From an uncultured Eubacterium sp. (GTDB lineage: Bacteria; Bacillota; Clostridia; Lachnospirales; Lachnospiraceae), in assembly GCA_910579145.1 (NCBI GenBank), contig CAJTTQ010000019.1, forward strand, positions 3,014-36,008: a stretch of 32,995 nt of DNA, written 5' to 3'. The translations under genes were made by a program, and so were the position numbers. This document shows positions 17,241 to 25,265 of this stretch, one piece after another; positions within the stretch are counted from its first letter, which is position 1; every line of letters starts with the position of its first letter. The notes beneath the pieces are model-generated. The model had not been told where the DNA came from, did no database searches, and worked only from the letters and a program-made list of their open reading frames with translations.

Positions 17241-17276
17241 AAAGAAAAAGGTGTCCTCAAATGAATGAGAACACCT
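17241..17276 (-). terminator. Terminator/attenuator in the glutamine synthetase leader
   Basis: Minus-strand stem AGGTGTTCTCA / TGAGGACACCT (11 bp, one G-U), loop TTCATT, then TTTTTCTTT. On the plus strand the same stem has a C-A mismatch and no T-run, so it is directed toward the glutamine synthetase gene. Confidence 0.75.
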
Positions 17277-17299
17277 TCGTTCTGCCTTAGCACGAAATT

Positions 17300-17328
17300 A
17301 TGATACCACGTTCCCGAAAAAATGTAAA
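17300..17328 (-). promoter_or_regulatory. Distal promoter upstream of the leader terminator
   Basis: On the minus strand TTTACA (17328-17323), a 17-nt spacer, TATCAT (17305-17300). Transcripts would meet the terminator about 50 nt later. Confidence 0.65.
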
Positions 17329-17489
17329 GAGTTTTTTATTATTTTTTTCGCGTTTTTTTCTATGGATTTTTCCTCGCTTATGTTATACTGTTTCTATAGT
17401 AAGCGGGTTTGTGTGTGGGCGCCGCCTGCCGCAGACATCGGTTACGCGAAAAAAAAGAAAACGAAACTTTGCGGAAATGAGGGGAATTT

Positions 17490-18323
17490 ATGTATCAGTT
17501 TACAGAGGACTGCCGGACAGGGATTGAACAGATTGACGAAGAACACAGAACGCTTTTTGAACTTTTGAATGAGGCGTACTCCCTTGTGACGACCGTGTAC
17601 GGGGGAGATTATTTTGACCAGCTCAAGGACATGATCGGACGGCTCGACAAATATGCAGAGCAGCATTTTGAACATGAGGAGGCTTATATGGTGCAGATAT
17701 GCGATCCTGAACTGATCCTCCAGCGCGCCCAGCATGATTTTTTCCGCCATAAGATCTGCGAGTTTTCATTTACGAATATTGATGAAGAGGATGAACAGCG
17801 CCGTGTATTGTCTGATCTGGTTGTCTTTTTGTCAAAATGGCTGTACCGCCATATTCTGAGCAGCGATATTCTCATCGGAAAGCTGCCGCCGTTAGAGGAA
17901 TGGATGATCAGGGAGAATCCGTGTGAATTTACCGACGAGTACCGGATCGGAATCGATCTGATCGATCATGAGCATGAACAACTGTTTTCTATTGTCGATC
18001 AGGCGAATCGCATGGCTAAAACATTTGATGGTCCGATCGACGGCGATGAGGCAGCCAGGATATTGAAGCAGTTGAGCGGGTATACGAAGGAGCATTTCAG
18101 GGATGAGGAAGAATATATGGAGAGTATACGTTATGAAGGCCTCGAGGCACAAAAACGCGCACATGAGGCCTTTGTCGAAAAATTGGAGACGATAGATGCC
18201 AATGAGCTGGAACATGAGTCAAGGGAGTATTTTCAGCAATTGGTCGAATTTCTGCTCGGCTGGCTGATCAACCACATTCTCCAGAGCGATAAAAAGATTC
18301 CAATGCAGGAGCTTAGCGAGTGA
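17490..18323 (+). CDS. Tandem two-domain bacteriohemerythrin
   Basis: Cytoplasmic di-iron protein made of two hemerythrin domains (about 1-130 and 147-277), probably binding O2 or NO or sensing oxygen in an anaerobe. Iron ligands visible in domain 1 are H19, H59, E63, H82, H121 and D126; in domain 2 they are H162, H202, E206, H225, H262 and D267. In both domains the first His of the usual HxxxH pair is Gln (Q78 in QRAQH; Q221 in QKRAH), so each site has one His fewer than expected. SD GAGGGG is about 5 nt before the ATG at 17490. A -10-like TATACT occurs at 17384-17389 without a clear -35. It converges on the downstream carboxypeptidase gene. Confidence 0.9.
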   Translation: MYQFTEDCRTGIEQIDEEHRTLFELLNEAYSLVTTVYGGDYFDQLKDMIGRLDKYAEQHFEHEEAYMVQICDPELILQRAQHDFFRHKICEFSFTNIDEEDEQRRVLSDLVVFLSKWLYRHILSSDILIGKLPPLEEWMIRENPCEFTDEYRIGIDLIDHEHEQLFSIVDQANRMAKTFDGPIDGDEAARILKQLSGYTKEHFRDEEEYMESIRYEGLEAQKRAHEAFVEKLETIDANELEHESREYFQQLVEFLLGWLINHILQSDKKIPMQELSE

Positions 18324-18337
18324 TCTGGCATCCGGGA

Positions 18338-19555
18338 TCAAAAAGCTAGATATGTTTCCAGTATTTGCCTGACGATGTCCCTGAATTCGAGCTTTTCGAT
18401 GTTTTCCCGCGGATAGACAGGGAAACTCCCGACCGGCATCTGGTTTATGGAAATGGTGACCGTTCCGGCACTTACTTCCCTGCGAACAGGGGCACGTAAC
18501 GCGCTTGAGATGTTGTATTCGATGTCGATGGAATCATATGGACTTAGAAGGAATGTCTGGATGTCTGGTGTGGTGACAGAGACGGTATCCGATTTTCCAT
18601 CCTGTACGGGAATCTGCAACGAAGATAGATCCTGAATCGGAACGTTCTGATAAGAATAATTATTAAATCCAAAATCCATCAGTGCTTTGGTATCTTTCCA
18701 TTTATACGATTTATTCGGGGGCCATCCGCTGCCGAGAACGCAGCTGGCGAATGTCCGGTCCTCTCTTTTTGCTGCTCCGACAAAACAGTATCCGGCTTTT
18801 CCCGTAAAACCGGTCTTAATACCCAAAGCGCCTGGATAGGATGTCAAAAAGGCGTCTTTATTGGAAAGGGAATAAGGACGCGCGCCATGTATCGATGTTA
18901 TCGTCCGGGACGGGGTCTGTATGATCTGAAGAAAGGCTTCGTTCCCCACGGCATAGGAGGCGAGGCGGCACATGTCGGCAGGGGTGCTCCCGTGTCCGTC
19001 GGCGTCCAGTCCGTTCGGCGTGACAAAGTTGGTCTGGGTCATGCCGATTTCCCTTGCCTTTGCGTTCATCATCGCGGCAAATCCTTCCACGCTGCCGCCG
19101 ATGTGTTCTGCGATCGCTACAGCGGTATCATTGTGGGATTCCAACATCAGGGAGTATAATAGGTCGTTCAGGAGGAAGGAACTGCCGGCAGGAGCGCCCA
19201 GATGAACTTTCGGCATAGAAGAGGCGCGTTTGGAAAACGACACTTCACTGTCGGGATTTCCGTTTTCGAGCGCGAGCAGGCAGGTCATGATCTTTGTCGT
19301 GCTCGCCATCGGGAGCGCTGTGTTTTCGTCTTTGCCGTATAAAACGCGTCCGGAAGCGGTGTCCATCAGGCACGCGCCGGTGGCGTACAGTTTCAGTGCG
19401 GGCCGGTTCGGATCCGCGGCGTCGATATGTACGGGCGGAAGGGAAGCAGGAGGGGGCGTCTGGGGGCGCGGTAGTGGACGGTTTGCCATATGGCACCAGC
19501 ACAGGAATAGAAGTGCGAGAACTGTAAAAAGCGTGTACAAGCGAGTCTTTTTCAT
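18338..19555 (-). CDS. D-alanyl-D-alanine carboxypeptidase (second S11 copy)
   Basis: Exported serine carboxypeptidase trimming peptidoglycan stem peptides, 405 aa from the ATG at 19555. The basic N-terminus MKKTRLYTLF leads into a hydrophobic core with Cys residues (LFLCWCH), which might be a poor lipobox or a plain signal anchor; a Pro-rich spacer follows. Catalytic motifs are S85-T-T-K88, S140-H-N142 and K247-T-G249 in GIKTGFTGKAG. A C-terminal beta-domain ends near EKLEFRDIVRQILETYLAF, an amphipathic membrane-binding tail. No convincing SD precedes the ATG, and an upstream in-frame start would add 31 residues. It is clearly distinct from the first S11 copy. Confidence 0.9.
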   Translation of the reverse strand: MKKTRLYTLFTVLALLFLCWCHMANRPLPRPQTPPPASLPPVHIDAADPNRPALKLYATGACLMDTASGRVLYGKDENTALPMASTTKIMTCLLALENGNPDSEVSFSKRASSMPKVHLGAPAGSSFLLNDLLYSLMLESHNDTAVAIAEHIGGSVEGFAAMMNAKAREIGMTQTNFVTPNGLDADGHGSTPADMCRLASYAVGNEAFLQIIQTPSRTITSIHGARPYSLSNKDAFLTSYPGALGIKTGFTGKAGYCFVGAAKREDRTFASCVLGSGWPPNKSYKWKDTKALMDFGFNNYSYQNVPIQDLSSLQIPVQDGKSDTVSVTTPDIQTFLLSPYDSIDIEYNISSALRAPVRREVSAGTVTISINQMPVGSFPVYPRENIEKLEFRDIVRQILETYLAF

Positions 19556-19631
19556 GATCAATACCGTTCGATCTGGTGTTATCAAAATTGTATGGGAATT
19601 CTTTTGAAAAAATGTCAAAAATGTGTTGCTA

Positions 19632-19660
19632 TTTTGTAAAAAAAGCATTACAATTATAAT
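19632..19660 (+). promoter_or_regulatory. Possible promoter of the decarboxylase operon
   Basis: A perfect TATAAT at 19655-19660 in an AT-rich stretch. The -35 is weak (TTTTGT at 17-nt spacing). It would start transcription about 35 nt before the first gene. Confidence 0.45.
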
Positions 19661-19702
19661 CGGATAAAATTTTTTTTAATATAAAAAAGTGGAGGACCGC
19701 AT

Positions 19703-21079
19703 ATGAGTAATTCAGCAAAAATGTCAGCGAGGCAGAGGATCGAAGCGCTTGTTGACGCAAACAGTTTTGTTGAGATCGGTGGACTTGTAACAAAGAGGAA
19801 CACGGATTTCAACATGCAGGAAAAGTCAGTGCCGGCTGATGGAGTCATTACTGGTTATGGTGTGATCGACTCCGACCTGGTGTATGTGTACAGCCAGGAC
19901 GTGTCGGCGATGAATGGTTCCATTGGCGAGATGCACGCAAAGAAGATCGCCAGGCTTTACGAGATGGCTGTAAAGGCCGGGGCGCCGGTGATCGGTTTGA
20001 TCGATTGTGCAGGTGTCCGTATTCAGGAGGCGGTAGATGCTTTGGCAGGATTTGGGGAAATCTACATAAGCAAAGTACGTGCGAGTGGTGTGATTCCTCA
20101 GATCAACGCGATTCTTGGTTCCTGTGGAGGCGGAGTGGCCATTTCTTCTCTCCTTTCCGATTTCACGTTTATGGATTCCCAAAACGGAAAATTATTTGTC
20201 AATTCGCCAAACGCGATCGAAGGGAACAGTGTCGAGAAATGTGACACGGCAGAAGCGGCATTCCAGGCAGAGGCCGGCAATGTGGATTTTGTCTGTGACG
20301 GAGAGGCAGAGGTGCTCGCACAGATCCGTTCCCTCATCCAGATCCTTCCCGCGAATTTTGATGATTTTGCCGGGAAAGATACAGAGGATGATATGAACCG
20401 TGTCATCCCGGGATTCGAGGGTATGGTCTCAGACCCGGCGGCAGCGCTTACGCAGATCGCGGATGGAAACGTGTTTATGGAGACGAAAAAAGAATATGCC
20501 AAAGAGATGGTGACCGGATTTATGACGTTAAACGGCGGAACGGTAGGAGCCGTGGCAAATGCAGGTGACGGCGTTCTCACGACAGCCGGATGTAAGAAGG
20601 CTGAGAAATTTGTTTATTTCTGTGATGCGTTTGGTATCCCGGTCGTGACATTGACGAACGCGAAATCGTATGCGTCCTCGATGGAAGAGGAGAAGACGAT
20701 CGGACAGGCGGTAGCGGATCTTACCTGTGCTTTTGCCAGCGCGGATGTTCCGAAAGTAAACGTGATCACCGGAGAGGCATTTGGAAGCGCGTATGTGGCT
20801 ATGAACTCCAAGCACATCGGTGCGGATCTCGTCCTCGCCCTCGAGGGAGCGAAAGTCGGTGTGATGGACGCGAAAGTGGCGGCTCAGATCATGTACGAAG
20901 ACGAGGTAAGCAAGGAAAAGGATACGAGTGCTGCCCTGGAACAGAAAGCGAAAGAATTTGACGAGATGCAGTGCAATGTGAACATTGCCGCGAAACGGGG
21001 TTATGTGGATAACGTGATCGAAGGCGCTCAAATTCGGAAACAGTTGATCTATGCTATGCAGATGTTTGGAATGAGGTGA
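19703..21079 (+). CDS. Divergent 12S-type carboxyltransferase subunit
   Basis: Member of the acyl-CoA carboxyltransferase (MmdA/PccB/12S) fold, 458 aa against about 510 for typical members. It begins close to the family's SARQRIEALVD block, lacking about 30 N-terminal residues. Recognisable elements: VPADGVITGYG, GSIGEMHAKKIARLYE, GVRIQEAVDALAGFGEI, the first oxyanion loop as GSCGGGVAIS (usually GPCAGGAVYS), and VPKVNVITGEAFGSAYVAM in the second half. The usual DVPGFLPG region is replaced by TNAKSYASSMEEEK. It is probably cytoplasmic and bound to the pump complex, taking CO2 from an acyl-CoA to biotin; the substrate (methylmalonyl-, malonyl-CoA or other) is unknown. SD GGAGGA is 6 nt before the ATG. 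Confidence 0.85.
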   Translation: MSNSAKMSARQRIEALVDANSFVEIGGLVTKRNTDFNMQEKSVPADGVITGYGVIDSDLVYVYSQDVSAMNGSIGEMHAKKIARLYEMAVKAGAPVIGLIDCAGVRIQEAVDALAGFGEIYISKVRASGVIPQINAILGSCGGGVAISSLLSDFTFMDSQNGKLFVNSPNAIEGNSVEKCDTAEAAFQAEAGNVDFVCDGEAEVLAQIRSLIQILPANFDDFAGKDTEDDMNRVIPGFEGMVSDPAAALTQIADGNVFMETKKEYAKEMVTGFMTLNGGTVGAVANAGDGVLTTAGCKKAEKFVYFCDAFGIPVVTLTNAKSYASSMEEEKTIGQAVADLTCAFASADVPKVNVITGEAFGSAYVAMNSKHIGADLVLALEGAKVGVMDAKVAAQIMYEDEVSKEKDTSAALEQKAKEFDEMQCNVNIAAKRGYVDNVIEGAQIRKQLIYAMQMFGMR

Positions 21080-21083
21080 TGGA

Positions 21084-21464
21084 ATGGCGATGTTAGCAGC
21101 GGCAGAAGAAGCTGTCACGACGATGCCGGAGGCACTGGTGAATACCTTGCTCGGGATGGGAACCGTATTTTGTGTTCTGATACTGATTTCCTTTATTATT
21201 TACCTGCTTAAATTCATACCGGATCTGCTGAACGGATCAAAAAAAGAAAAAGAATCAGTACAGATTGCGGATAACAGGAAACAACCTGTACCGGCGCAGA
21301 AACCTGTTTCCAAACCGGCACCGGCACCGTCTGTGTCAAAGCCGGCGGATGACACCCAGCTCGTGGCAGTCATTACAGCAGCAGTCATGGCTGCGATGGA
21401 ACAGGAGGGGACACCGGTTCCGGCAGACGGACTCGTGATCCGTTCGATCAAAAAGCGTTTTTAA
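21084..21464 (+). CDS. oadG: OadG-family small subunit of Na+ decarboxylase
   Basis: Small membrane subunit (126 aa) that ties the carboxyltransferase to the beta pump subunit. It has one membrane helix at about 20-44 (TLLGMGTVFCVLILISFI), a basic patch (GSKKEKE), a Pro/Ala linker with repeated KPAP units, and a short C-terminal domain ending VIRSIKKRF, as in OadG/MmdD. It starts 4 nt after the carboxyltransferase stop with GAGGTG as SD. Linker composition resembles that of the next gene, the biotin carrier. Family is secure; whether it partners oxaloacetate or acyl-CoA decarboxylation is open. Confidence 0.85.
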   Translation: MAMLAAAEEAVTTMPEALVNTLLGMGTVFCVLILISFIIYLLKFIPDLLNGSKKEKESVQIADNRKQPVPAQKPVSKPAPAPSVSKPADDTQLVAVITAAVMAAMEQEGTPVPADGLVIRSIKKRF

Positions 21465-21524
21465 GAAGCAGTTGAAAGTAATTATTCTTTATTCTGAAAA
21501 CAAAATTTTAGGAGGATATAACAC

Positions 21525-21917
21525 ATGAAAAACTATACAATTACTGTAAATGGAACCGTATATGATGTAGCGGTGGAAGAGAAAATGGGCGGGGCATCCG
21601 CTCCGGCAGCATCCGCTCCATCCGCCCCGGCGGCAGCCCCGGCAGCTCCGGCACCGGCAGCGCCTGCTCCGAAACCGGCACCGGCTGCAGGCGGATCGGC
21701 AGGTTCTGTTAAAGTGACATCACCGATGCCTGGGAAAATCTTATCCGTGAAGTCAAGCGTTGGTGCAGATGTAAAGAAAGGGGATGTGATCCTTCTTCTT
21801 GAGGCGATGAAAATGGAAAATGAGGTCGTTGCTCCTCAGGACGGAAAGATTGCAAGCATAAACGTAAATTCCGGTGATATGGTTGAATCCGGTGACGTAT
21901 TGGCGACGATGGATTAA
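21525..21917 (+). CDS. Biotin carboxyl carrier subunit
   Basis: Carries CO2 as carboxybiotin between the carboxyltransferase and the membrane pump (MmdC / OadA C-terminal type). The 130-aa protein starts MKNYTITVNGTVYDVAVEE, has a flexible Ala/Pro linker (about 24-57), then the biotinyl domain with the EAMKM motif; K96 is the predicted biotinylated lysine. It has the SD AGGAGG before the ATG. It is the only biotinyl domain in the operon, so both carboxyltransferases must share it. Confidence 0.93.
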   Translation: MKNYTITVNGTVYDVAVEEKMGGASAPAASAPSAPAAAPAAPAPAAPAPKPAPAAGGSAGSVKVTSPMPGKILSVKSSVGADVKKGDVILLLEAMKMENEVVAPQDGKIASINVNSGDMVESGDVLATMD

Positions 21918-21942
21918 TCATAATATACTGGAGGTAATTAAG

Positions 21943-23061
21943 ATGGACGTTTTACAAAATCTTCTCCACCAGACGGCATTTGCGAACGGAACTGTTGACT
22001 GGCGCAGCTACGTGATGATACTGGTTGCCTTTGTATTCCTGTATCTTGCGATCCGGAAAGGTTACGAGCCGCTTCTGCTCGTTCCGATCGCGTTCGGTAT
22101 GCTGCTCGTCAACATTTATCCACCGATCATGGAGCCTGGCGGATTGTTGGAATTTTTCTTTAAACTGGATGAGTGGAGTATCCTGCCGTCCCTGATCTTC
22201 CTCGGCGTAGGGGCGATGACGGACTTCGGGCCGCTGATCGCGAATCCGAAGAGCTTCCTTTTGGGAGCAGCGGCTCAGTTCGGCATATTTGCGGCTTATC
22301 TTATGGCAATCATTATGGGATTCAATGGAAAAGCAGCGGCAGCTATTTCGATCATCGGCGGTGCCGACGGCCCGACTTCGATCTTCCTCGCCGGAAAACT
22401 CGGACAGGTCGATCTGATGGGACCGATCGCCGTGGCGGCGTATTCGTATATGTCGCTCGTGCCGATCATCCAGCCGCCGATCATGAAACTGTTTACGACG
22501 GAAGAAGAGCGGAAGATCAAGATGGATCAGCTCCGCCCGGTATCCAAGCTGGAGCGCATCCTGTTCCCGATCGTTGTTACGACGGTCGTATGTCTGATCC
22601 TGCCAAGTACGGCTCCGCTTGTCGGTATGCTCATGCTCGGTAACTTGTTCAAGGAGTCCGGCGTGGTAAAACAGCTGACGGAAACGGCGTCGAATGCGCT
22701 TATGTACATCGTTGTTATCCTGCTTGGTACATCGGTAGGTGCGAAAACAAGTGGTGCGAATTTTATCAATCCGAGTACGCTAAAGATCGTTGTTCTCGGT
22801 CTGGTTGCGTTTGCTGTCGGCACAGCGGCCGGTGTTTTGTTTGGTAAACTCATGTGCAAGCTGTCCGGCGGAAAAATAAATCCGCTGATCGGTTCGGCTG
22901 GTGTGTCGGCAGTGCCGATGGCGGCCCGTGTATCCCAAAAGGTCGGCGCGGAAGCGGATCCTACGAACTTCCTTCTGATGCACGCGATGGGGCCGAATGT
23001 GGCCGGCGTGATCGGAACGGCCGTGGCCGCCGGTGTATTTATGGCGATTTTTGGAGTATAG
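21943..23061 (+). CDS. oadB: Na+-translocating decarboxylase beta subunit (OadB/MmdB)
   Basis: Integral membrane pump (372 aa, about 9-11 hydrophobic segments) that decarboxylates carboxybiotin and exports Na+. Family blocks are intact: GVGAMTDFGPLIANP, IIGGADGPTSIF, the second-half re-entrant motif GSAGVSAVPMAARVSQ, and LLMHAMGPNVAGVIGTAVAAG at the C-terminus. The ATG at 21943 has GGAGGT 7 nt upstream; an earlier in-frame start would lie within the biotin-carrier gene. Strong identity to the family makes this the firmest pointer to a Na+ pump. Confidence 0.94.
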   Translation: MDVLQNLLHQTAFANGTVDWRSYVMILVAFVFLYLAIRKGYEPLLLVPIAFGMLLVNIYPPIMEPGGLLEFFFKLDEWSILPSLIFLGVGAMTDFGPLIANPKSFLLGAAAQFGIFAAYLMAIIMGFNGKAAAAISIIGGADGPTSIFLAGKLGQVDLMGPIAVAAYSYMSLVPIIQPPIMKLFTTEEERKIKMDQLRPVSKLERILFPIVVTTVVCLILPSTAPLVGMLMLGNLFKESGVVKQLTETASNALMYIVVILLGTSVGAKTSGANFINPSTLKIVVLGLVAFAVGTAAGVLFGKLMCKLSGGKINPLIGSAGVSAVPMAARVSQKVGAEADPTNFLLMHAMGPNVAGVIGTAVAAGVFMAIFGV

Positions 23062-23093
23062 CAACATCATTATGATATTAGGAGGAAATAAAC

Positions 23094-24509
23094 ATGGCGA
23101 AAAACATGGAAAAAAAGCCAATTAAAATAACAGAGACAATCCTTCGTGATGCCCATCAGTCTTTGATCGCTACCCGTATGACGACGGAGCAGATGCTTCC
23201 GATCGTTGACAAGATGGATCAGGTCGGCTATCACGCGGTCGAGTGCTGGGGCGGGGCGACGTTTGACGCTTCCCTGCGTTTCCTGAAAGAAGATCCGTGG
23301 GAGAGGCTGCGCAAGCTGAAAGCCGGGTTTAAAAATACGAAGCTGCAGATGCTCTTCCGTGGACAGAACATCCTCGGCTACAACCATTACGCAGACGATG
23401 TGGTTGAGTATTTCGTGCAGAAATCGATTGCGAACGGTATCGACATCATCCGTATTTTTGACTGTCTGAACGACATCCGCAATCTCGAGACGGCGGTACA
23501 GGCGGCGAACAAGGAAAACGGGCACGCGCAGATCGCCCTTTCGTATACGCTCGGTGACGCATATACGCTTGATTATTGGAAGGACATAGCGAAGAAGATC
23601 GAGGATCTCGGCGCGAAATCACTCTGTATCAAAGATATGGCTGGATTACTTACGCCGTATGAGGCGACAGAGCTTGTGACGGCGTTAAAAGAATCGGTAG
23701 ACATTCCGATCGACCTTCACACGCATTATACATCCGGTGTGGCTGCGATGACATACATGAAAGCGGTCGAGGCGGGCTGTGACATCATTGATACGGCGAT
23801 GTCTCCGTTTGCTCTCGGAACGAGCCAGCCGGCGACGGAAGTTATGGTTGAGACGTTCCGCGGTACGCCATATGATACGGGACTTGACCAGAATCTTTTG
23901 GCTGAGATCGCGGAGTATTTCCGACCGATGAGAGAGGAAGCGCTGCAGAGCGGCCTGATGAATACGAAAGTACTCGGTGTCAATATTAAGACGCTCATGT
24001 ACCAGGTGCCGGGCGGTATGCTCAGTAACCTCGTATCCCAGTTAAAAGAAATGGGACAGGAAGATAAGTATCAGGAAGTTCTCGAGGAAGTGCCGCGCGT
24101 GCGTAAGGATTTCGGTGAGCCGCCGCTCGTTACGCCATCTTCCCAGATCGTCGGTACACAGGCGGTTCTGAACGTGGTAGCAGGCGAGAGATATAAGATG
24201 GTGACGAAGGAATCGAAGAAACTCCTTTCGGGAGAGTTTGGACAGACCGTAAAACCGTTTAATCCAGAAGTACAGAAAAAATGTATCGGTGATACAAAGC
24301 CGATCACATGCCGTCCGGCGGATCTGATCGAACCGCAGCTGGCGCAGCTCGAGAAAGAGATGGCGCAGTGGAAAGAACAGGATGAGGATGTGTTATCCTA
24401 CGCGCTGTTCCCACAGGTTGCCACGGATTTCTTCAAGTACCGTGAGGCGCAGAAAACGAAAGTGGATGCGACGCTGGCAGATAAGGAAAATCAGGTTTAT
24501 CCGGTATAA
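23094..24509 (+). CDS. oadA: Oxaloacetate decarboxylase alpha / 5S carboxyltransferase
   Basis: Transfers CO2 between oxaloacetate and biotin (TIM-barrel 5S/pyruvate-carboxylase carboxyltransferase). It has TILRDAHQSLIATR near the N-terminus with metal ligand D19, the active-site lysine K180 (CIKDMAGL), and metal ligands H209 and H211 (DLHTHYTSG). After the barrel the helical PYC_OADA region extends to about residue 455. The 471-aa length shows that the C-terminal biotinyl domain is absent; the separate biotin carrier must supply it. SD AGGAGG precedes the ATG. It is the last gene of the operon and is followed by a strong terminator. Confidence 0.93.
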   Translation: MAKNMEKKPIKITETILRDAHQSLIATRMTTEQMLPIVDKMDQVGYHAVECWGGATFDASLRFLKEDPWERLRKLKAGFKNTKLQMLFRGQNILGYNHYADDVVEYFVQKSIANGIDIIRIFDCLNDIRNLETAVQAANKENGHAQIALSYTLGDAYTLDYWKDIAKKIEDLGAKSLCIKDMAGLLTPYEATELVTALKESVDIPIDLHTHYTSGVAAMTYMKAVEAGCDIIDTAMSPFALGTSQPATEVMVETFRGTPYDTGLDQNLLAEIAEYFRPMREEALQSGLMNTKVLGVNIKTLMYQVPGGMLSNLVSQLKEMGQEDKYQEVLEEVPRVRKDFGEPPLVTPSSQIVGTQAVLNVVAGERYKMVTKESKKLLSGEFGQTVKPFNPEVQKKCIGDTKPITCRPADLIEPQLAQLEKEMAQWKEQDEDVLSYALFPQVATDFFKYREAQKTKVDATLADKENQVYPV

Positions 24510-24527
24510 TAAATCGCATGGATGAGG

Positions 24528-24577
24528 GATCCTGTTGACATGTTTCGGAGACGAAGGCAGTCGGCAGGATCTTTTTT
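24528..24577 (+). terminator. Terminator of the decarboxylase operon
   Basis: GATCCTGTTGAC (24528-24539) pairs with GTCGGCAGGATC (24560-24571) through 12 bp with two G-U pairs. A small inner TTCG/CGAA stem is possible, and TTTTTT follows. Confidence 0.8.
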
Positions 24578-24616
24578 ATGAAGCGAAGAAAAAAATTAAA
24601 AAAAGTTCAAAGTCAG

Positions 24617-24645
24617 GGAACCAAATGCCGTTCTCAATTGTCTTA
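24617..24645 (+). promoter_or_regulatory. Candidate ECF-type promoter before the sigma factor
   Basis: GGAACC (24617-24622), a 17-nt spacer, GTCTTA (24640-24645). The GGAAC-type -35 and GTC-type -10 fit ECF promoters, suggesting autoregulation. The match is by eye only. Confidence 0.4.
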
Positions 24646-24701
24646 TATATAAAGATTTTTCTTTATCATACAAAGAATCGCGATTTGGAGAAAAAAAGAG
24701 T

Positions 24702-25205
24702 ATGGATGAAAACAAAATAACAAAAGAGCGTTTTATTGCTGTTGTAGAAGAAGCGAAAGATGTGATGTACCGGCTTTCGTTTGGCATCTTGAGAAACAAA
24801 GCGGATGCCGAGGATGCCGTCGCAGAGTCGCTTTTGAAGGCATGGGAAAAGCTGGACAGCCTTAAAAAAGGTGAGAGTCTTCGCGGCTGGTTGATCCGTA
24901 TTGTCATCAACACGTCTAAAAACATTCTTTCTGTGCGGAATCGGACAATCCCGTGCGATCAGGACGAACTTGCCGCGGCGGTCTCTGTTCAGGGGCAGCC
25001 ACCGGGGACAGGGGTGTGGTCGCATGTGTGGGAGATGACAGAGGTGTACCGGTCGGTGCTGCTATTGTACTATTACAGCGGATATTCCGTAAAGGAAATC
25101 GCAGAGTCTCTCTGTGTGCCCGAAGGTACGGTGAAGTCTAGACTTTCCAGGGCAAGGGAAGAATTGAGGAAGATTCTGGAATACGACAGAAACGCTGGAG
25201 CATGA
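24702..25205 (+). CDS. ECF-type RNA polymerase sigma factor
   Basis: Alternative sigma factor (167 aa) with only regions 2 and 4. Region 2 (about 10-75) contains GILRNKADAEDAVAESLLKAWEKLD and RGWLIRIVINTSKN; region 4 (about 108-160) has YYYSGYSVKEIAESL and EGTVKSRLSRAREELRKIL, the DNA-binding helix-turn-helix. It probably responds to an envelope signal through the next membrane protein. GGAG lies 11 nt before the ATG. Its stop codon overlaps (ATGA) the start of a 20-codon peptide. The AT content is higher than in the preceding operon. Confidence 0.92.
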   Translation: MDENKITKERFIAVVEEAKDVMYRLSFGILRNKADAEDAVAESLLKAWEKLDSLKKGESLRGWLIRIVINTSKNILSVRNRTIPCDQDELAAAVSVQGQPPGTGVWSHVWEMTEVYRSVLLLYYYSGYSVKEIAESLCVPEGTVKSRLSRAREELRKILEYDRNAGA

Positions 25206-25264
25206 ATGAAAAGGCTATAAAAAGGAAAATCAAAAAAAGCGTTCGGCGCAGAAATGAGGAATAA
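25202..25264 (+). CDS. 20-residue basic peptide overlapping the sigma factor stop
   Basis: An ATG at 25202 overlaps the sigma stop as ATGA and encodes a 20-aa, very basic peptide (starts MNEKAIKRK, ends RRRNEE) ending just before the next start at 25266. It may be a coupling ORF or the remnant of the original N-terminus of the partner gene. Translation is unproven. Confidence 0.3.
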   Translation: MNEKAIKRKIKKSVRRRNEE

Positions 25265-25265
25265 A

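Noticed and set aside
17249..17276. ANTAR-type antitermination hairpin before glutamine synthetase
   Set aside because: The hexaloop has A1 and G4 only when read on the plus strand (AATGAA), which runs away from the gene; on the transcribed strand the loop is TTCATT.
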